A stretch of DNA of 64,000 nt from Mycobacterium sp. Root265 (GTDB lineage Bacteria > Actinomycetota > Actinomycetes > Mycobacteriales > Mycobacteriaceae), in the NCBI RefSeq assembly GCF_001428895.1, contig NZ_LMJA01000031.1, positions 501,010 to 565,009 on the forward strand. The letters run 5' to 3'. Positions 26,165-34,947 of this stretch are shown here, piece by piece. Numbering within the stretch: position 1 is the stretch's first letter; every line of letters begins with the position of its first letter. The position numbers were made by a program, and so were the translations under genes. A model generated the notes under the pieces. The model was not told where the DNA came from. It worked only from the letters and a program-made list of their open reading frames with translations, and did no database searches.

Positions 26165-26857
26165 TCAGTCAGTGAATATCTCGCGGTTCACCGTATGGAG
26201 ATACGGGATCGCAAGAAACGGCGTGATGTAGAAGATGTCGTAGAGCCACCAGCCCACGACCGGGAAGATGGTGCCCGCGAACCGGACGTCGGCGAACATC
26301 GTCATGTTGAACACGTAAAGCACCCAGATGACCACGCCCATCCAGCAGGTGACGATCATCCACTGCTGGCCCCAGCGCTTCATCTGCAGGAAGCCGATGG
26401 CGGCGGCGATCCGCATGGTGAACACCGTGAGGATCATCCCCACCTCCATGGCCTTCTCGCCCGGCCCGGACGCGCCGCCGACCCAGAGTTCGTTGAAATG
26501 CCAGAAGTATCCGGCGTCGAACATGTGTCCCCAGCCGTTCAACAACACCCTGGCCAGCAGTGTGTGACTGCCGATCAGGTCGAGCGCCCACCCGACCGTG
26601 TTGATCGCCGCGTCGATGATGACCAGGTACCCGAGCAGGGTCACCATCATCGGCCGCACCGACAGTCCGTTCTGCTGGGCACGGCGCAGCAGCCACACGC
26701 CCCGCAGGAACAGCGGCAGGCCGAAGATCCCCAGCGCGGCGGTACCTATCAGGATGCTGCCACTGATCAACCATCGGTCCGCTTGGCGCTGGGCCAGCCG
26801 GGACTCCTCCATGTGTTCATCGAGAGGCAGGGTCGCCGAAGCGGCTGACGGTCGCAT
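26165..26857 (-). CDS. Polytopic membrane protein of unknown function, copy B
   Basis: 230 residues, paralogue of the protein at 22126-22815 and very similar over its full length, with GWGHMFDAGYFWHFNELW and an identical C-terminal end. The residues H, D, H and E of the central motif and the late His are kept, while the His after the QMKRWG segment in copy A is Gln here, so that one is dispensable. The ATG at 26857 is chosen. It stands alone between the two TetR genes, with its own TGACTCTAGTCA palindrome immediately upstream, and ends within a CAGTCAGTGA sequence. Confidence 0.75.
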   Translation of the reverse strand: MRPSAASATLPLDEHMEESRLAQRQADRWLISGSILIGTAALGIFGLPLFLRGVWLLRRAQQNGLSVRPMMVTLLGYLVIIDAAINTVGWALDLIGSHTLLARVLLNGWGHMFDAGYFWHFNELWVGGASGPGEKAMEVGMILTVFTMRIAAAIGFLQMKRWGQQWMIVTCWMGVVIWVLYVFNMTMFADVRFAGTIFPVVGWWLYDIFYITPFLAIPYLHTVNREIFTD

Positions 26858-26863
26858 GTTCAC

Positions 26864-26875
26864 TGACTCTAGTCA
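26864..26875. promoter_or_regulatory. TGACTnnAGTCA palindrome, site 2
   Basis: TGACTCTAGTCA lies 7 bp upstream of the start codon of the membrane protein copy B, where binding by one of the TetR proteins would block expression. The arms are identical to those of site 1. Confidence 0.75.
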
Positions 26876-26922
26876 TGCAAATGACTGCCGAACAAGCACC
26901 GGACGCGGTAGCGTCCGACGAC

Positions 26923-27525
26923 TCAGCCGGCGACGGCGACGCTGCGCATGGTGCGCTTCACCAGATCTTCGAGCAGATCGCGGCGCATCGGGTCGTTGGT
27001 GGTGATCGCCAATGCGTAGAGGCACAACAGGAAGAACACCGCACTGTTGATCGGCTGAACCTCGGGATCCACTTCACCCTCGGACCGGGCCCGCTCGATG
27101 CGCTGGGCCAGCAGCAGCACCAGTGAGTGGTCACCGCCGTCCTCGGAATCCGGCCGGGTCTGTGAGAAATGCAGCGCCAGAAAGTCCTTGAACAGGACGT
27201 CGCCGAGCCGGCGTTCGAGCCCCAGCACCAGGCGCGCGGCCTCGGACAGGGCCGACTCCAGGTCATGACCCCTGCCGAGGTACCGGCCGAACTGCTTGGC
27301 CATTCGGTCTTCCTCGCGCTTCTCCAACTCCAGGAGAACGTGCTCCTTGGTGGGGAAGTGAAAAAAGAAGGTGCCATGAGCCACGCCGGCGGCGGCCACG
27401 ATGGCGGCGACATCGGCCTCGGCCATCCCGGACCGCTTGAACTCGGCGACCGCGGCACCCATGAGGCGCTCCCGGGTCTGCAGACGCTTCGCCTCGCGCG
27501 CCGAGGGGCCGTTCACCACCGCCAT
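26923..27525 (-). CDS. Second TetR-family regulator of the MoxR/VWA locus
   Basis: 200 residues from the ATG at 27525 (MAVVNGPSAREAK). The helix-turn-helix is DVAAIVAAAGVAHGTFFFHF, nearly the same recognition helix as the TetR protein at 25458-26060, which predicts overlapping operator specificity. It is transcribed toward copy B of the membrane protein with a gap of 65 bp, and diverges from a DJ-1/PfpI gene across a region that holds palindrome site 3. Confidence 0.88.
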   Translation of the reverse strand: MAVVNGPSAREAKRLQTRERLMGAAVAEFKRSGMAEADVAAIVAAAGVAHGTFFFHFPTKEHVLLELEKREEDRMAKQFGRYLGRGHDLESALSEAARLVLGLERRLGDVLFKDFLALHFSQTRPDSEDGGDHSLVLLLAQRIERARSEGEVDPEVQPINSAVFFLLCLYALAITTNDPMRRDLLEDLVKRTMRSVAVAG

Positions 27526-27639
27526 GTCCGCTCCGTTCCCTGTCCGCGCTCCGGCGCACCGAGTGGTCCGGAACCGCCGACAATGACAATATCGCCTCGA
27601 CCTGCCGACCGGTCCGACCCGGCGAGGCCGCCGCTGCAA

Positions 27640-27651
27640 TGACCTGAGTCA
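27640..27651. promoter_or_regulatory. TGACTnnAGTCA-like palindrome, site 3
   Basis: TGACCTGAGTCA matches sites 1 and 2 except for one base in the left arm. It lies in the 189-bp divergent region between the second TetR gene and the DJ-1/PfpI gene, so it may control either or both. Confidence 0.6.
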
Positions 27652-27714
27652 GCTTCGTGGACGAGGGTAAGGCCGCCATGTTTGGGCACGCAGACCGCGG
27701 GGCAGCCCATTCTC

Positions 27715-28281
27715 ATGACTGCTACGCCCACAGCCCTGCAGGGCAAGAAGATCGCCATCCTCGCCACCGACGGTGTTGAGCGCCGCGAGCTCGCCGAACC
27801 CCGCGATGCCATCGACAAGGCCGGCGGCGCGATCGAGTTGCTGTCCATACATGACGGCGAGATCGACGCGCGTGACCATGATCTGGAGCCTGCCGGCACT
27901 TTCCAGGTGGATCGCCAGGTCGGTGGTGCCAGCGCAGATGAGTTCGATGCCCTGGTGATCCCCGGCGGCACCGTCAACGCCGACAAGCTGCGCTCCGATG
28001 AGTCCGCGGTGGCTTTCGTACGCCAGTTCGTGGAGTCCGGCCGCCCGGTGGCGGTCATCTGTCACGGACCGTGGACGCTGATCGACGCCGGCGTGGTCGA
28101 GGGTCGCACCGTCACCTCCTATCCCAGCCTTCGCATCGACCTGCGCAACGCCGGAGCGAACACAGTCGACCAGGAAGTGGTGGTCGACGGGAATCTGATC
28201 ACCAGCCGCTCCCCCGACGACCTGCCGGCGTTCTGCGACGCCCTCGTTCAGGCCGTCGCTGCTGTTCCATCCCCGCGCTGA
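27715..28281 (+). CDS. DJ-1/PfpI-family protein
   Basis: 188 residues from the ATG at 27715. The nucleophile elbow AVICHGPW with the conserved Cys-His-Gly, the GKKIAILATDGVE start and DALVIPGGTVNADKL are typical of the PfpI/YhbO subgroup, often annotated as intracellular protease or glyoxalase III/deglycase stress proteins. No ribosome binding site is obvious and a TTG at 27682 is an alternative start. Divergent from the second TetR gene and possibly regulated by it. Confidence 0.85.
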   Translation: MTATPTALQGKKIAILATDGVERRELAEPRDAIDKAGGAIELLSIHDGEIDARDHDLEPAGTFQVDRQVGGASADEFDALVIPGGTVNADKLRSDESAVAFVRQFVESGRPVAVICHGPWTLIDAGVVEGRTVTSYPSLRIDLRNAGANTVDQEVVVDGNLITSRSPDDLPAFCDALVQAVAAVPSPR

Positions 28282-28368
28282 GGCCAGTCGGTCGAAGCGC
28301 GGCGGAGCGGTGCCATTGGTCCTATCCTGTCAGCGGTTGAGACGCAGCCGGCTGGGAGGCACCTTGTC

Positions 28369-30735
28369 ATGTCCGCTGATCAGATTGCGCGAACGGTCCT
28401 GCCCATCCCCGATGTCGCACACGTGGGTCTGACCACCTACGACGCGAAGGATCCCGACACCAGCTACCCGCCGATCAGGGATATCCGCCCACCCGAGGGC
28501 GCGCCGAATGTCGTGGTGATCCTGATTGACGATGTCGGCTACGGCGCCAGCAGTACCTTCGGCGGGCCGTGCCATACGCCGAACTTCGATCGGCTCGCCG
28601 AACGTGGCCTGAAGTACACCCGGTTCCACACCACCGCGCTGTGCTCGCCGACCCGCCAGGCGCTGCTCACCGGTCGCAATCACCACTCGGTGGGGATGGG
28701 CGGGATCACCGAGATCGCCACGGCAGCACCCGGCTACAGTTCTGTGCTGCCGAACACGAAGGCGCCGCTCCCGCTCACCCTGAAGCTAAACGGTTACGCG
28801 ACAGCACAATTCGGCAAGTGCCATGAGGTACCGGTCTGGCAGACCAGTCCCGCGGGACCGTTCACCGCCTGGCCCACCGGCGGAGGCGGGTTCGAGTACT
28901 TCTACGGCTTCATCGGTGGTGAGAACAACCAGTGGGACCCCGCCCTCTATGAGGGCACCACTCCCATCGAGCCGCCGAAGACCGCGGCCGAGGGCTACCA
29001 CCTGACCGAAGACCTGACCGACAAGGCCATCGCGTGGGCGCGGCAGCAGAAGGCGCTGTTGCCGGACAAACCGTTCTTCATGTACTTCGCCCCCGGCGCC
29101 ACCCATGCCCCGCACCAGGTTCCACCAGAATGGATCGAGAAGTACAAGGGCAAGTTCGCACACGGCTGGGATCGGCAGCGCGAGATCACTTTCGAGCGTC
29201 AGAAGGAACTCGGCGTCATCCCGGCCGACGCTGTTCTCACACCACGCCACGCCGAGATTCCCGCTTGGGAGGAGATGGATCCCGCGCTGAAGCCGGTCCT
29301 CGAACGCGAGATGGAGGTATACGCCGCGTTCATGGAACACACCGACCACCACGTCGGCCGGTTGCTCGACGCGCTCGAACCCGTGCGGGACAACACCCTG
29401 GTCTATCTGATCATCGGTGACAACGGGGCGTCCGCAGAGGGCACCCTGCAGGGCGCGTTCAACGAGATGGCCAACTTCAACGGTATGGCGGCCATCGAGA
29501 CACCCGAGTTCATGCTGTCCCAGCTCGACGAGTTCGGCGGCGAGAAGTCGTACGGACATTACGCGGTGGGCTGGGCGTGGGCGATGGACGCGCCGTACCA
29601 GTGGACCAAGCAGGTGGCCTCCCATTGGGGCGGGACCCGCAACGGCACCATCGTGTCGTGGCCGGCGGGTATCGGCGAAACCGACGGCGTACGGAACCAG
29701 TTCAGCCATGTCATCGATCTCGCACCGACCGTGCTGGAGGCTGCCGGCATCCCGGAACCGGTGATGGTCAACGGCGTGCTGCAGAGTCCGTACGAGGGCA
29801 CCAGCATGCTGTACAGCTTCAATGACGCGCAGGCACCGGAGCGGCACGAGACGCAGTACTTCGAGATGTTCTGTAACCGCGGCATTTATCACAAGGGCTG
29901 GAGCGCGGTGACCAAACACCGGACGCCCTGGGAGATGGGCGGGACCGTCATGCCCGCATTCGACGATGATGTCTGGGAGCTCTACGACGGCAGCACCGAC
30001 TGGACACAGTCCGATGATCTCGCCAAACGGCACCCGGAGAAACTGCATGAGCTGCAACGTCTCTGGCTCATCGAAGCGGTGAAGTACAACGTCCTTCCGC
30101 TCGACGATCGCCAGGCCGAGCGGCTGATCCCCGATATCGCCGGTCGGCCGACCCTGATCAAGGGCAACACCCAGCTGCTGCTCGGCGGGATGGGTCGGCT
30201 CACCGAGAACAGCGTCGTGGACATCAAGAACAAGTCCTTCGCCGTCACCTCCGAGCTGGAGGTCCCGGCCGACGGTGCCGAAGGCGTGATCATCGCGCAG
30301 GGCGGACGATTCGGCGGGTGGAGCCTGTACGCCAAGGACGGCCGGGCGAAGTTCTACTACAACGTCCTGGGCATCCACTCCTACGTCATCGATGGCACCG
30401 CCCCCATCCCCACTGGGACGACCCAGGTCCGGATGGAATTCGACTACGACGGTGGAGGTATGGGCAAGGGCGGGACCGTCACCCTTTACCACGACGGCAC
30501 CGAGGTCGGCACCGGCCGGATCGAGCAGACACAGCCCATCGTGTTCTCCGCCGACGAGACCACCGACATCGGCCGCGAAACCGGCACCACCGTCAGCCCC
30601 GACTACACCGCGCACACCAGTGCCTTCACCGGAGCGGTGAACTGGGTTCAGATCGACCTCGGCGAAGACGCCGATGATGCCGATCACTACATCGACGCCG
30701 AGGAACGTTTCCGGGTGGCGATGGCCAGGCAGTAG
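28369..30735 (+). CDS. Type I sulfatase (arylsulfatase AtsA-like)
   Basis: 788 residues, the size of mycobacterial AtsA-type arylsulfatases. Asp54-Asp55 in ILIDDVGYGA are metal ligands, and Cys92 within CSPTRQALLTGR fits the CxPxR motif that is converted to formylglycine; the maturation enzyme is not in this window. HAPHQVPPEW and GDNGASAEG are further active-site strands. The C-terminal 150 residues look like a beta-sandwich extension (GRFGGWSLYAKDGRAKFYYN). No signal peptide is visible, so a cytoplasmic location is likely. It should release sulfate from sulfate esters. It lies 87 bp after the DJ-1 gene. Confidence 0.9.
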   Translation: MSADQIARTVLPIPDVAHVGLTTYDAKDPDTSYPPIRDIRPPEGAPNVVVILIDDVGYGASSTFGGPCHTPNFDRLAERGLKYTRFHTTALCSPTRQALLTGRNHHSVGMGGITEIATAAPGYSSVLPNTKAPLPLTLKLNGYATAQFGKCHEVPVWQTSPAGPFTAWPTGGGGFEYFYGFIGGENNQWDPALYEGTTPIEPPKTAAEGYHLTEDLTDKAIAWARQQKALLPDKPFFMYFAPGATHAPHQVPPEWIEKYKGKFAHGWDRQREITFERQKELGVIPADAVLTPRHAEIPAWEEMDPALKPVLEREMEVYAAFMEHTDHHVGRLLDALEPVRDNTLVYLIIGDNGASAEGTLQGAFNEMANFNGMAAIETPEFMLSQLDEFGGEKSYGHYAVGWAWAMDAPYQWTKQVASHWGGTRNGTIVSWPAGIGETDGVRNQFSHVIDLAPTVLEAAGIPEPVMVNGVLQSPYEGTSMLYSFNDAQAPERHETQYFEMFCNRGIYHKGWSAVTKHRTPWEMGGTVMPAFDDDVWELYDGSTDWTQSDDLAKRHPEKLHELQRLWLIEAVKYNVLPLDDRQAERLIPDIAGRPTLIKGNTQLLLGGMGRLTENSVVDIKNKSFAVTSELEVPADGAEGVIIAQGGRFGGWSLYAKDGRAKFYYNVLGIHSYVIDGTAPIPTGTTQVRMEFDYDGGGMGKGGTVTLYHDGTEVGTGRIEQTQPIVFSADETTDIGRETGTTVSPDYTAHTSAFTGAVNWVQIDLGEDADDADHYIDAEERFRVAMARQ

Positions 30736-30745
30736 GTCCGTCGGG

Positions 30746-31360
30746 TCAGGGCGTCAGTGCAGCACTGAAGAACTCCAGCTCCAGCCGCATCGCGCGCCGG
30801 TAAGCCTGCCGAATCACCGGGCTGTCCTCGCCGTGCTGGTCGAGGAGCCGTTCCAGCAGTGCGGCGATCTCCTCGAAACCCGGGTCGGCATAGGTCTGCA
30901 CCCACTGTGCGTACGGCCCGGCCGCGCCCGCATCCAGGTGTGCCCCGATGTGGGCATAGAGCCGCATGCAGGGGGTCATCGCCGCGCACACCACCCCGAG
31001 CCCTCCGGTCGCCGCGGTCGCCAGCAGAAACTCGGTGTAGGCCAGCGTGGCGGCCGCGGGTTTCACCCCGGCCATGTCGATGCCCCAGGAGGCTGCGTAC
31101 CCGGCGTGCAGGCCCAGTTCTTCGCGCACGCCGGCCAGCAGATCGGCGAAGGTCAGCAGCGTCGCGGTGTCGGCACTGCGCGCCAGCGCCAAAGCGTATG
31201 CACGGGCAAAGGATTCGAGGAAGAACGCGTCCTGCGCGATGTAACCGGCGAACAGTTCCCGTTGCAGAGTGCCGTCCCCGATGCCGCGGACGAACGGGTT
31301 GGCCAGAACCTCGGCGGTGATATCGGCGTTCTCCGACCACAATTGAGCAGACAGCGTCAT
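30746..31360 (-). CDS. TenA-family protein, Cys (TenA_C) class
   Basis: 204 residues from the ATG at 31360. The segment AAMTPCMRLYAHIG contains the catalytic Cys of the TenA_C class (aminopyrimidine aminohydrolase, thiaminase II), and AGYIAQDAFFLESFARAYA is the typical helix with the substrate-binding Asp. The protein hydrolyses aminomethylpyrimidine breakdown products in thiamin salvage. Its start overlaps the stop of the preceding TenA gene by ATGA. No other thiamin genes are nearby. Confidence 0.85.
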   Translation of the reverse strand: MTLSAQLWSENADITAEVLANPFVRGIGDGTLQRELFAGYIAQDAFFLESFARAYALALARSADTATLLTFADLLAGVREELGLHAGYAASWGIDMAGVKPAAATLAYTEFLLATAATGGLGVVCAAMTPCMRLYAHIGAHLDAGAAGPYAQWVQTYADPGFEEIAALLERLLDQHGEDSPVIRQAYRRAMRLELEFFSAALTP

Positions 31361-31914
31361 GCCAGCGCCATATCCCAGAAAGCCACCTCGAGCTTCAGCA
31401 CCGCATCGACCTGTTCGGTGTGCTCGCCCGGTGATGCCAGTGCGCCCAGCTCGTCGACATAGCCGGCGAAGTCCGGGGTCGTCCAGTGCTCGACGAACTC
31501 GTCCAGTGGCGCCGCGGCCGGCGCGGCGGAGGTCCAGCCCAGCAGGTAGACCCGCTCGATGACCCACAGGGCAGTGATGGCGGCGTCATGGGGCTCGTCG
31601 TCGAGACGCTGCAGCAGTTCGCGGTAGGCCAGCGTGGCGGGCAGCGGTGCGGCGGCCAGATCGATACCGCGGCGCACCGCCTGTTCCTCGAACCAGTCCA
31701 GCTCGGCCACCAGGGCGGCGCATCCGCCGACGAGCACCTGCTGGGCGCCGCGCGGTGCCCGGGCCAGCAGCCGGGACTGGAAGATCAGCAGATCGGCGAC
31801 GAACAGCGCGTCCTGGCGCAGCCACTTGTCGAAGGCACCATCGGTGATGGTGCCATCACGCACCGCGTCGAGGAACGGGTGCCTGGTGGCAGCCGTCCAG
31901 AGGTCATCGGACAC
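31357..31914 (-). CDS. TenA-family protein, Glu (TenA_E) class
   Basis: 185 residues. DKWLRQDALFVADLLIFQSRL carries the conserved Asp of TenA proteins and ITALWVIERVYLLGW is typical of the TenA_E class that lacks the catalytic Cys. TenA_E proteins hydrolyse formylaminopyrimidine in salvage pathways in plants. It is coupled to the downstream TenA_C gene and lies 45 bp after the RpiB-type isomerase gene, so it may belong to the sugar operon. Confidence 0.8.
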   Translation of the reverse strand: MSDDLWTAATRHPFLDAVRDGTITDGAFDKWLRQDALFVADLLIFQSRLLARAPRGAQQVLVGGCAALVAELDWFEEQAVRRGIDLAAAPLPATLAYRELLQRLDDEPHDAAITALWVIERVYLLGWTSAAPAAAPLDEFVEHWTTPDFAGYVDELGALASPGEHTEQVDAVLKLEVAFWDMALA

Positions 31915-31959
31915 GGCACAACCCTAGCCGTGCCGTGCGGACCCGACGCCGCTACCCCG

Positions 31960-32421
31960 TCACACGTTCTGCGGTTCGTACCCGCAGATCGCGGCGACCT
32001 TCTCCGCCGATGCGGAGGCCGGATCGAACTGGTAGCCCAGCCATTCGGCTGCCAGCCGACGTGCCAACTCGACACCCACGACCCGCTGCCCGAAGCACAG
32101 CACCTGGGCATTGTTGCTCAGTACCGCGCGTTCGACCGAGAAGCTGTCGTGGGCGGTGACCGCGCGTACGCCGGGCACCTTGTTGGCCGCGATGGCCACT
32201 CCCAGGCCCGTACCGCAGATCAGCAGCGCCCGGTCGGCTTCCCCCTCGGCCACCATGCGGGCCGCGGTGACCGCCACGTGCGGGTAGGCGGTGTGTTCGT
32301 CGGGGCCGACGCCCACATCGACCACGGAATCCACCCGCGGGTCGGACTCCAGGTCACCGCGCAGGATGTCCTTGTACTGCAATCCGGCGTCATCGCAACC
32401 GATCACCACGCGCAGGGTCAT
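31960..32421 (-). CDS. RpiB/LacAB-family sugar-phosphate isomerase
   Basis: 153 residues from the ATG at 32421. Family signatures are [39 protein letters not shown] (with the CGTGxG anion site and active-site Cys) and [12 protein letters not shown]. The normal bacterial enzyme interconverts ribose-5-P and ribulose-5-P, but relatives in polyol pathways isomerise erythrulose-4-phosphate (DerI and EryH/EryI). Its start overlaps the stop of the DhaK-DhaL-type kinase by ATGA, which makes a ketotetrose-phosphate or related substrate likely. Confidence 0.85.
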   Translation of the reverse strand: MTLRVVIGCDDAGLQYKDILRGDLESDPRVDSVVDVGVGPDEHTAYPHVAVTAARMVAEGEADRALLICGTGLGVAIAANKVPGVRAVTAHDSFSVERAVLSNNAQVLCFGQRVVGVELARRLAAEWLGYQFDPASASAEKVAAICGYEPQNV

Positions 32422-34136
32422 GCCGTCTCCTCGATCAGTTCGGCCACGGTGTGAATACACATGGCCAGTGATGTGGCGCCCGCGTCGGGGGTTCCGACGC
32501 TGCGTTCTGCCAGTGGTCGGGCCCGGCCGACCTTGGGTCGAAGGTCGGCCGTCTCGGCGGCCGCTTTCTGGGCGGTCTCCACGGATTCCAGCCAGGCTGT
32601 GCGCCAACCGGTTCCGCCCTCGACTGCGGCCTCGAACGACTCGATGAAGGGTCCGAGCGCATCGAGCATGGTCTTGTCGCCGCGCTCGGCACGGCCCAGC
32701 GCGACCAGCGCCTCCTGCCCGGCCCGCAGTGCCGAGACGATGTCGCGGCCACCGGGGGCACCCCGGTTGCCCAGCGTCGTCCCGGCGGCGCACAGAGCGG
32801 CACCCCACAGCACGCCGGAGGTGCCGCCGGCCTTCGCCGCCCACGCTTCGCCGGCCGCGGTCAGCACCGATCTGGTACCGCCGCCCGAGTTGACCGCGAC
32901 GGCGGCGGCGCCGGCCGCCGCCGTGGTGCCCTTGACCATGCCGCGTCCGTGGTCACCGTCCCCGGCGACCGCGTCGATGCGCCCGAGTTCGTGCTCGGCA
33001 TTCACCATCTGCGCGGCGATCCTTGAAATTCCCTGAGCGACAATCGCGGCCACCTGCCGGGAATCCGCGTCGCCCTCAACGGTCTGCAGCGCAACAGCAC
33101 CGGCGACGCCATCGGCACGCCGGGTCCCCGCGCCTGCCGTGACCGTGCCCTTGCGATAGGCGGGCGTGTCGGCCGGCGCCGTCCACAACCGCTCCAGTTC
33201 GTCGTCGAGCCACATCACCGTCAACGAGCAGCCCGCCATGTCCAGGCTGGTGACCAGTTCTCCCACCTCGGGTGACACCACGGTGTGTCCCGATTCGGCG
33301 AGCCGCTCCGCCACTGTCTTCCACACCACGAACAACTCTTCGTATTTGGTGCGGCCCAAACCATTGAGGATCACCGCGATTCGCCCGGATGACCCGGCCG
33401 GCTTCTCGGCAAGCACCCCGGCGACCAACAGGTCGGCGAGTTCGGCGGCCGTGGGCATCTCATGACTGGAGACACCCGGTTCACCGTGGATACCCAGGCC
33501 CAGATCCATCTGGCCGTCCGCGACGACGAACAGCGGACGACCCGCACCGGGCATGGTGCACCCCTCGAACGCCACGCCCAGTGTGCGGGTCGCCGCGTTG
33601 GCCTTGACGGCCACCCGCTCGACACCGTCGAGATCGGCACCCTCCTCGGCCGCCGCGCCGGCACACCGGAACACCGTGAAGTCTCCGGCGATACCGCGCC
33701 GCTTGCCGATGTCTTCGACTGCGGCACTGGCGATATCGTCGGTGACCCCCAGGTAGCGGGCGTCGATGCCCTCGGCCCGCAGCGCAGTGACCGCGAGTCC
33801 GAAGTTCATCACATCGCCGGCGTAATTGCCGGTGATGAGCAGCACGCCCGCGTCGCCGTGCGCGGCGCGGGCCACCGAAGCAGCCTCGTGTGCCGACGGG
33901 GAGGTGAAGATGTTGCCCACCACCGCGCCGTCGGCGAAGCCGTGCCCGACCACCCCGCAGAAGGCGGGGTAATGGCCAGAGCCGCCACCGACGACGACTG
34001 CCACCTTTCCTGCCGGTGTCTCGGTGGCACGCACGACGCCGCCGGGCACGCCCACCACGTAATGCGCGTTGGCGTCCAGGAAGCCGGCGAGCATGTCCTC
34101 GGTGAACGTGGCCGGGTCGTTGAACAGACGTGTCAT
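32418..34136 (-). CDS. DhaK-DhaL fused ketose kinase (dihydroxyacetone kinase family)
   Basis: 572 residues, ATP-type fusion. The DhaK domain (about 1-330) has the substrate-binding [10 protein letters not shown] loop and His217 in GLGIHGEPG, which forms the covalent hemiaminal with the ketose. The DhaL domain (about 355-572) has the Mg-ATP motif [10 protein letters not shown] around residues 390-399. Relatives phosphorylate dihydroxyacetone, D-erythrulose (DerK) or D-apulose (AplK). Context with RpiB-type isomerase, SDR, TIM-barrel isomerase and split transketolase favours a tetrulose or apulose over dihydroxyacetone. Confidence 0.9.
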   Translation of the reverse strand: MTRLFNDPATFTEDMLAGFLDANAHYVVGVPGGVVRATETPAGKVAVVVGGGSGHYPAFCGVVGHGFADGAVVGNIFTSPSAHEAASVARAAHGDAGVLLITGNYAGDVMNFGLAVTALRAEGIDARYLGVTDDIASAAVEDIGKRRGIAGDFTVFRCAGAAAEEGADLDGVERVAVKANAATRTLGVAFEGCTMPGAGRPLFVVADGQMDLGLGIHGEPGVSSHEMPTAAELADLLVAGVLAEKPAGSSGRIAVILNGLGRTKYEELFVVWKTVAERLAESGHTVVSPEVGELVTSLDMAGCSLTVMWLDDELERLWTAPADTPAYRKGTVTAGAGTRRADGVAGAVALQTVEGDADSRQVAAIVAQGISRIAAQMVNAEHELGRIDAVAGDGDHGRGMVKGTTAAAGAAAVAVNSGGGTRSVLTAAGEAWAAKAGGTSGVLWGAALCAAGTTLGNRGAPGGRDIVSALRAGQEALVALGRAERGDKTMLDALGPFIESFEAAVEGGTGWRTAWLESVETAQKAAAETADLRPKVGRARPLAERSVGTPDAGATSLAMCIHTVAELIEETA

Positions 34137-34165
34137 GGCACGGACCTCATCCAGGTGAAAGGCGA

Positions 34166-34936
34166 CTAGTGAATGTGGCTGCCGCCGTTGATGTCAACGG
34201 TGGTCCCGGTCAGGTAGCTGGCGTCCTCGCTGGACAGGAAGGTGATCACCGCGGCGATCTCCTCGGTGGTGGCGGTGCGCCCGACGGGGATGGCGGCAGC
34301 CAGCGCGGCCTCCTGTTCATCGGTGGATCCGACCCGGATATTGGTGTCGACCGCGCCCGGGGTGACGGCATTGACGGTGACGCCCTTGTCGGCGACCTCG
34401 CGGGCCAGCGCCTTGGTGAAGCCGAGGATGGCGGCCTTGGCCGAGGAGTAGGGCACCTTGCCGAACACGCCGCCACCGCGCTGCGCGGACACCGAGGACA
34501 TGTTGACGATGCGGCCCCAGCCCTGCTCGATCATCGCGGGCAGGAAGGCGCGGGTGACGAGGTAGGTGCCGGTCGAGTTGACGGCGAACACCTTGTTCCA
34601 CAGTTCCAGGGTGGTTTCCAGGAACGGCACCGGGGAGGTGATGCCCGCGATGTTGGCCAGCGCGCCGATCGGGGGCAGGTTGCCTGCGGTGACCTCAGCG
34701 GCGACGGCGTCATAGGCACTGGTGACCGATTCCTCGGAGGTGACGTCGATGCCGTAACCGAACGCCGGTACCGCGTACTGGTTTCCGATCTCGGCGGCGA
34801 CCTTGGCGCTCTTTTCGCCGTCGAGGTCGAGGATGACGATGGCCCAGCCCTCCCGCGCATAGCGTGCGGCGACGGTCGCGCCGATGCCCTTGTCGGAGGT
34901 TGCGCCGGTGATGACGGCGGTCTTCTCGATACTCAC
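34166..34936 (-). CDS. Short-chain dehydrogenase, probable polyol dehydrogenase
   Basis: 256 residues. SDR motifs are TGATSDKGIGATVA, the NIAG segment and YSSAK. The long loop before the third Gly (ATSDKGIG) is unusual. Position 29 bp upstream of the ketose kinase suggests it oxidises a polyol such as threitol or erythritol to the ketose that the kinase phosphorylates, comparable to DthD of Mycobacterium smegmatis. This role is inferred from context. Confidence 0.82.
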   Translation of the reverse strand: MSIEKTAVITGATSDKGIGATVAARYAREGWAIVILDLDGEKSAKVAAEIGNQYAVPAFGYGIDVTSEESVTSAYDAVAAEVTAGNLPPIGALANIAGITSPVPFLETTLELWNKVFAVNSTGTYLVTRAFLPAMIEQGWGRIVNMSSVSAQRGGGVFGKVPYSSAKAAILGFTKALAREVADKGVTVNAVTPGAVDTNIRVGSTDEQEAALAAAIPVGRTATTEEIAAVITFLSSEDASYLTGTTVDINGGSHIH

Positions 34937-34947
34937 AGTGTCTCCTT

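Noticed and set aside
28786-30687. A 633-residue open frame antisense to the sulfatase
   Set aside because: It is a GC-bias shadow in the reverse frame of a gene with complete sulfatase motifs; its translation has no recognisable domain and is rich in low-complexity charged stretches.
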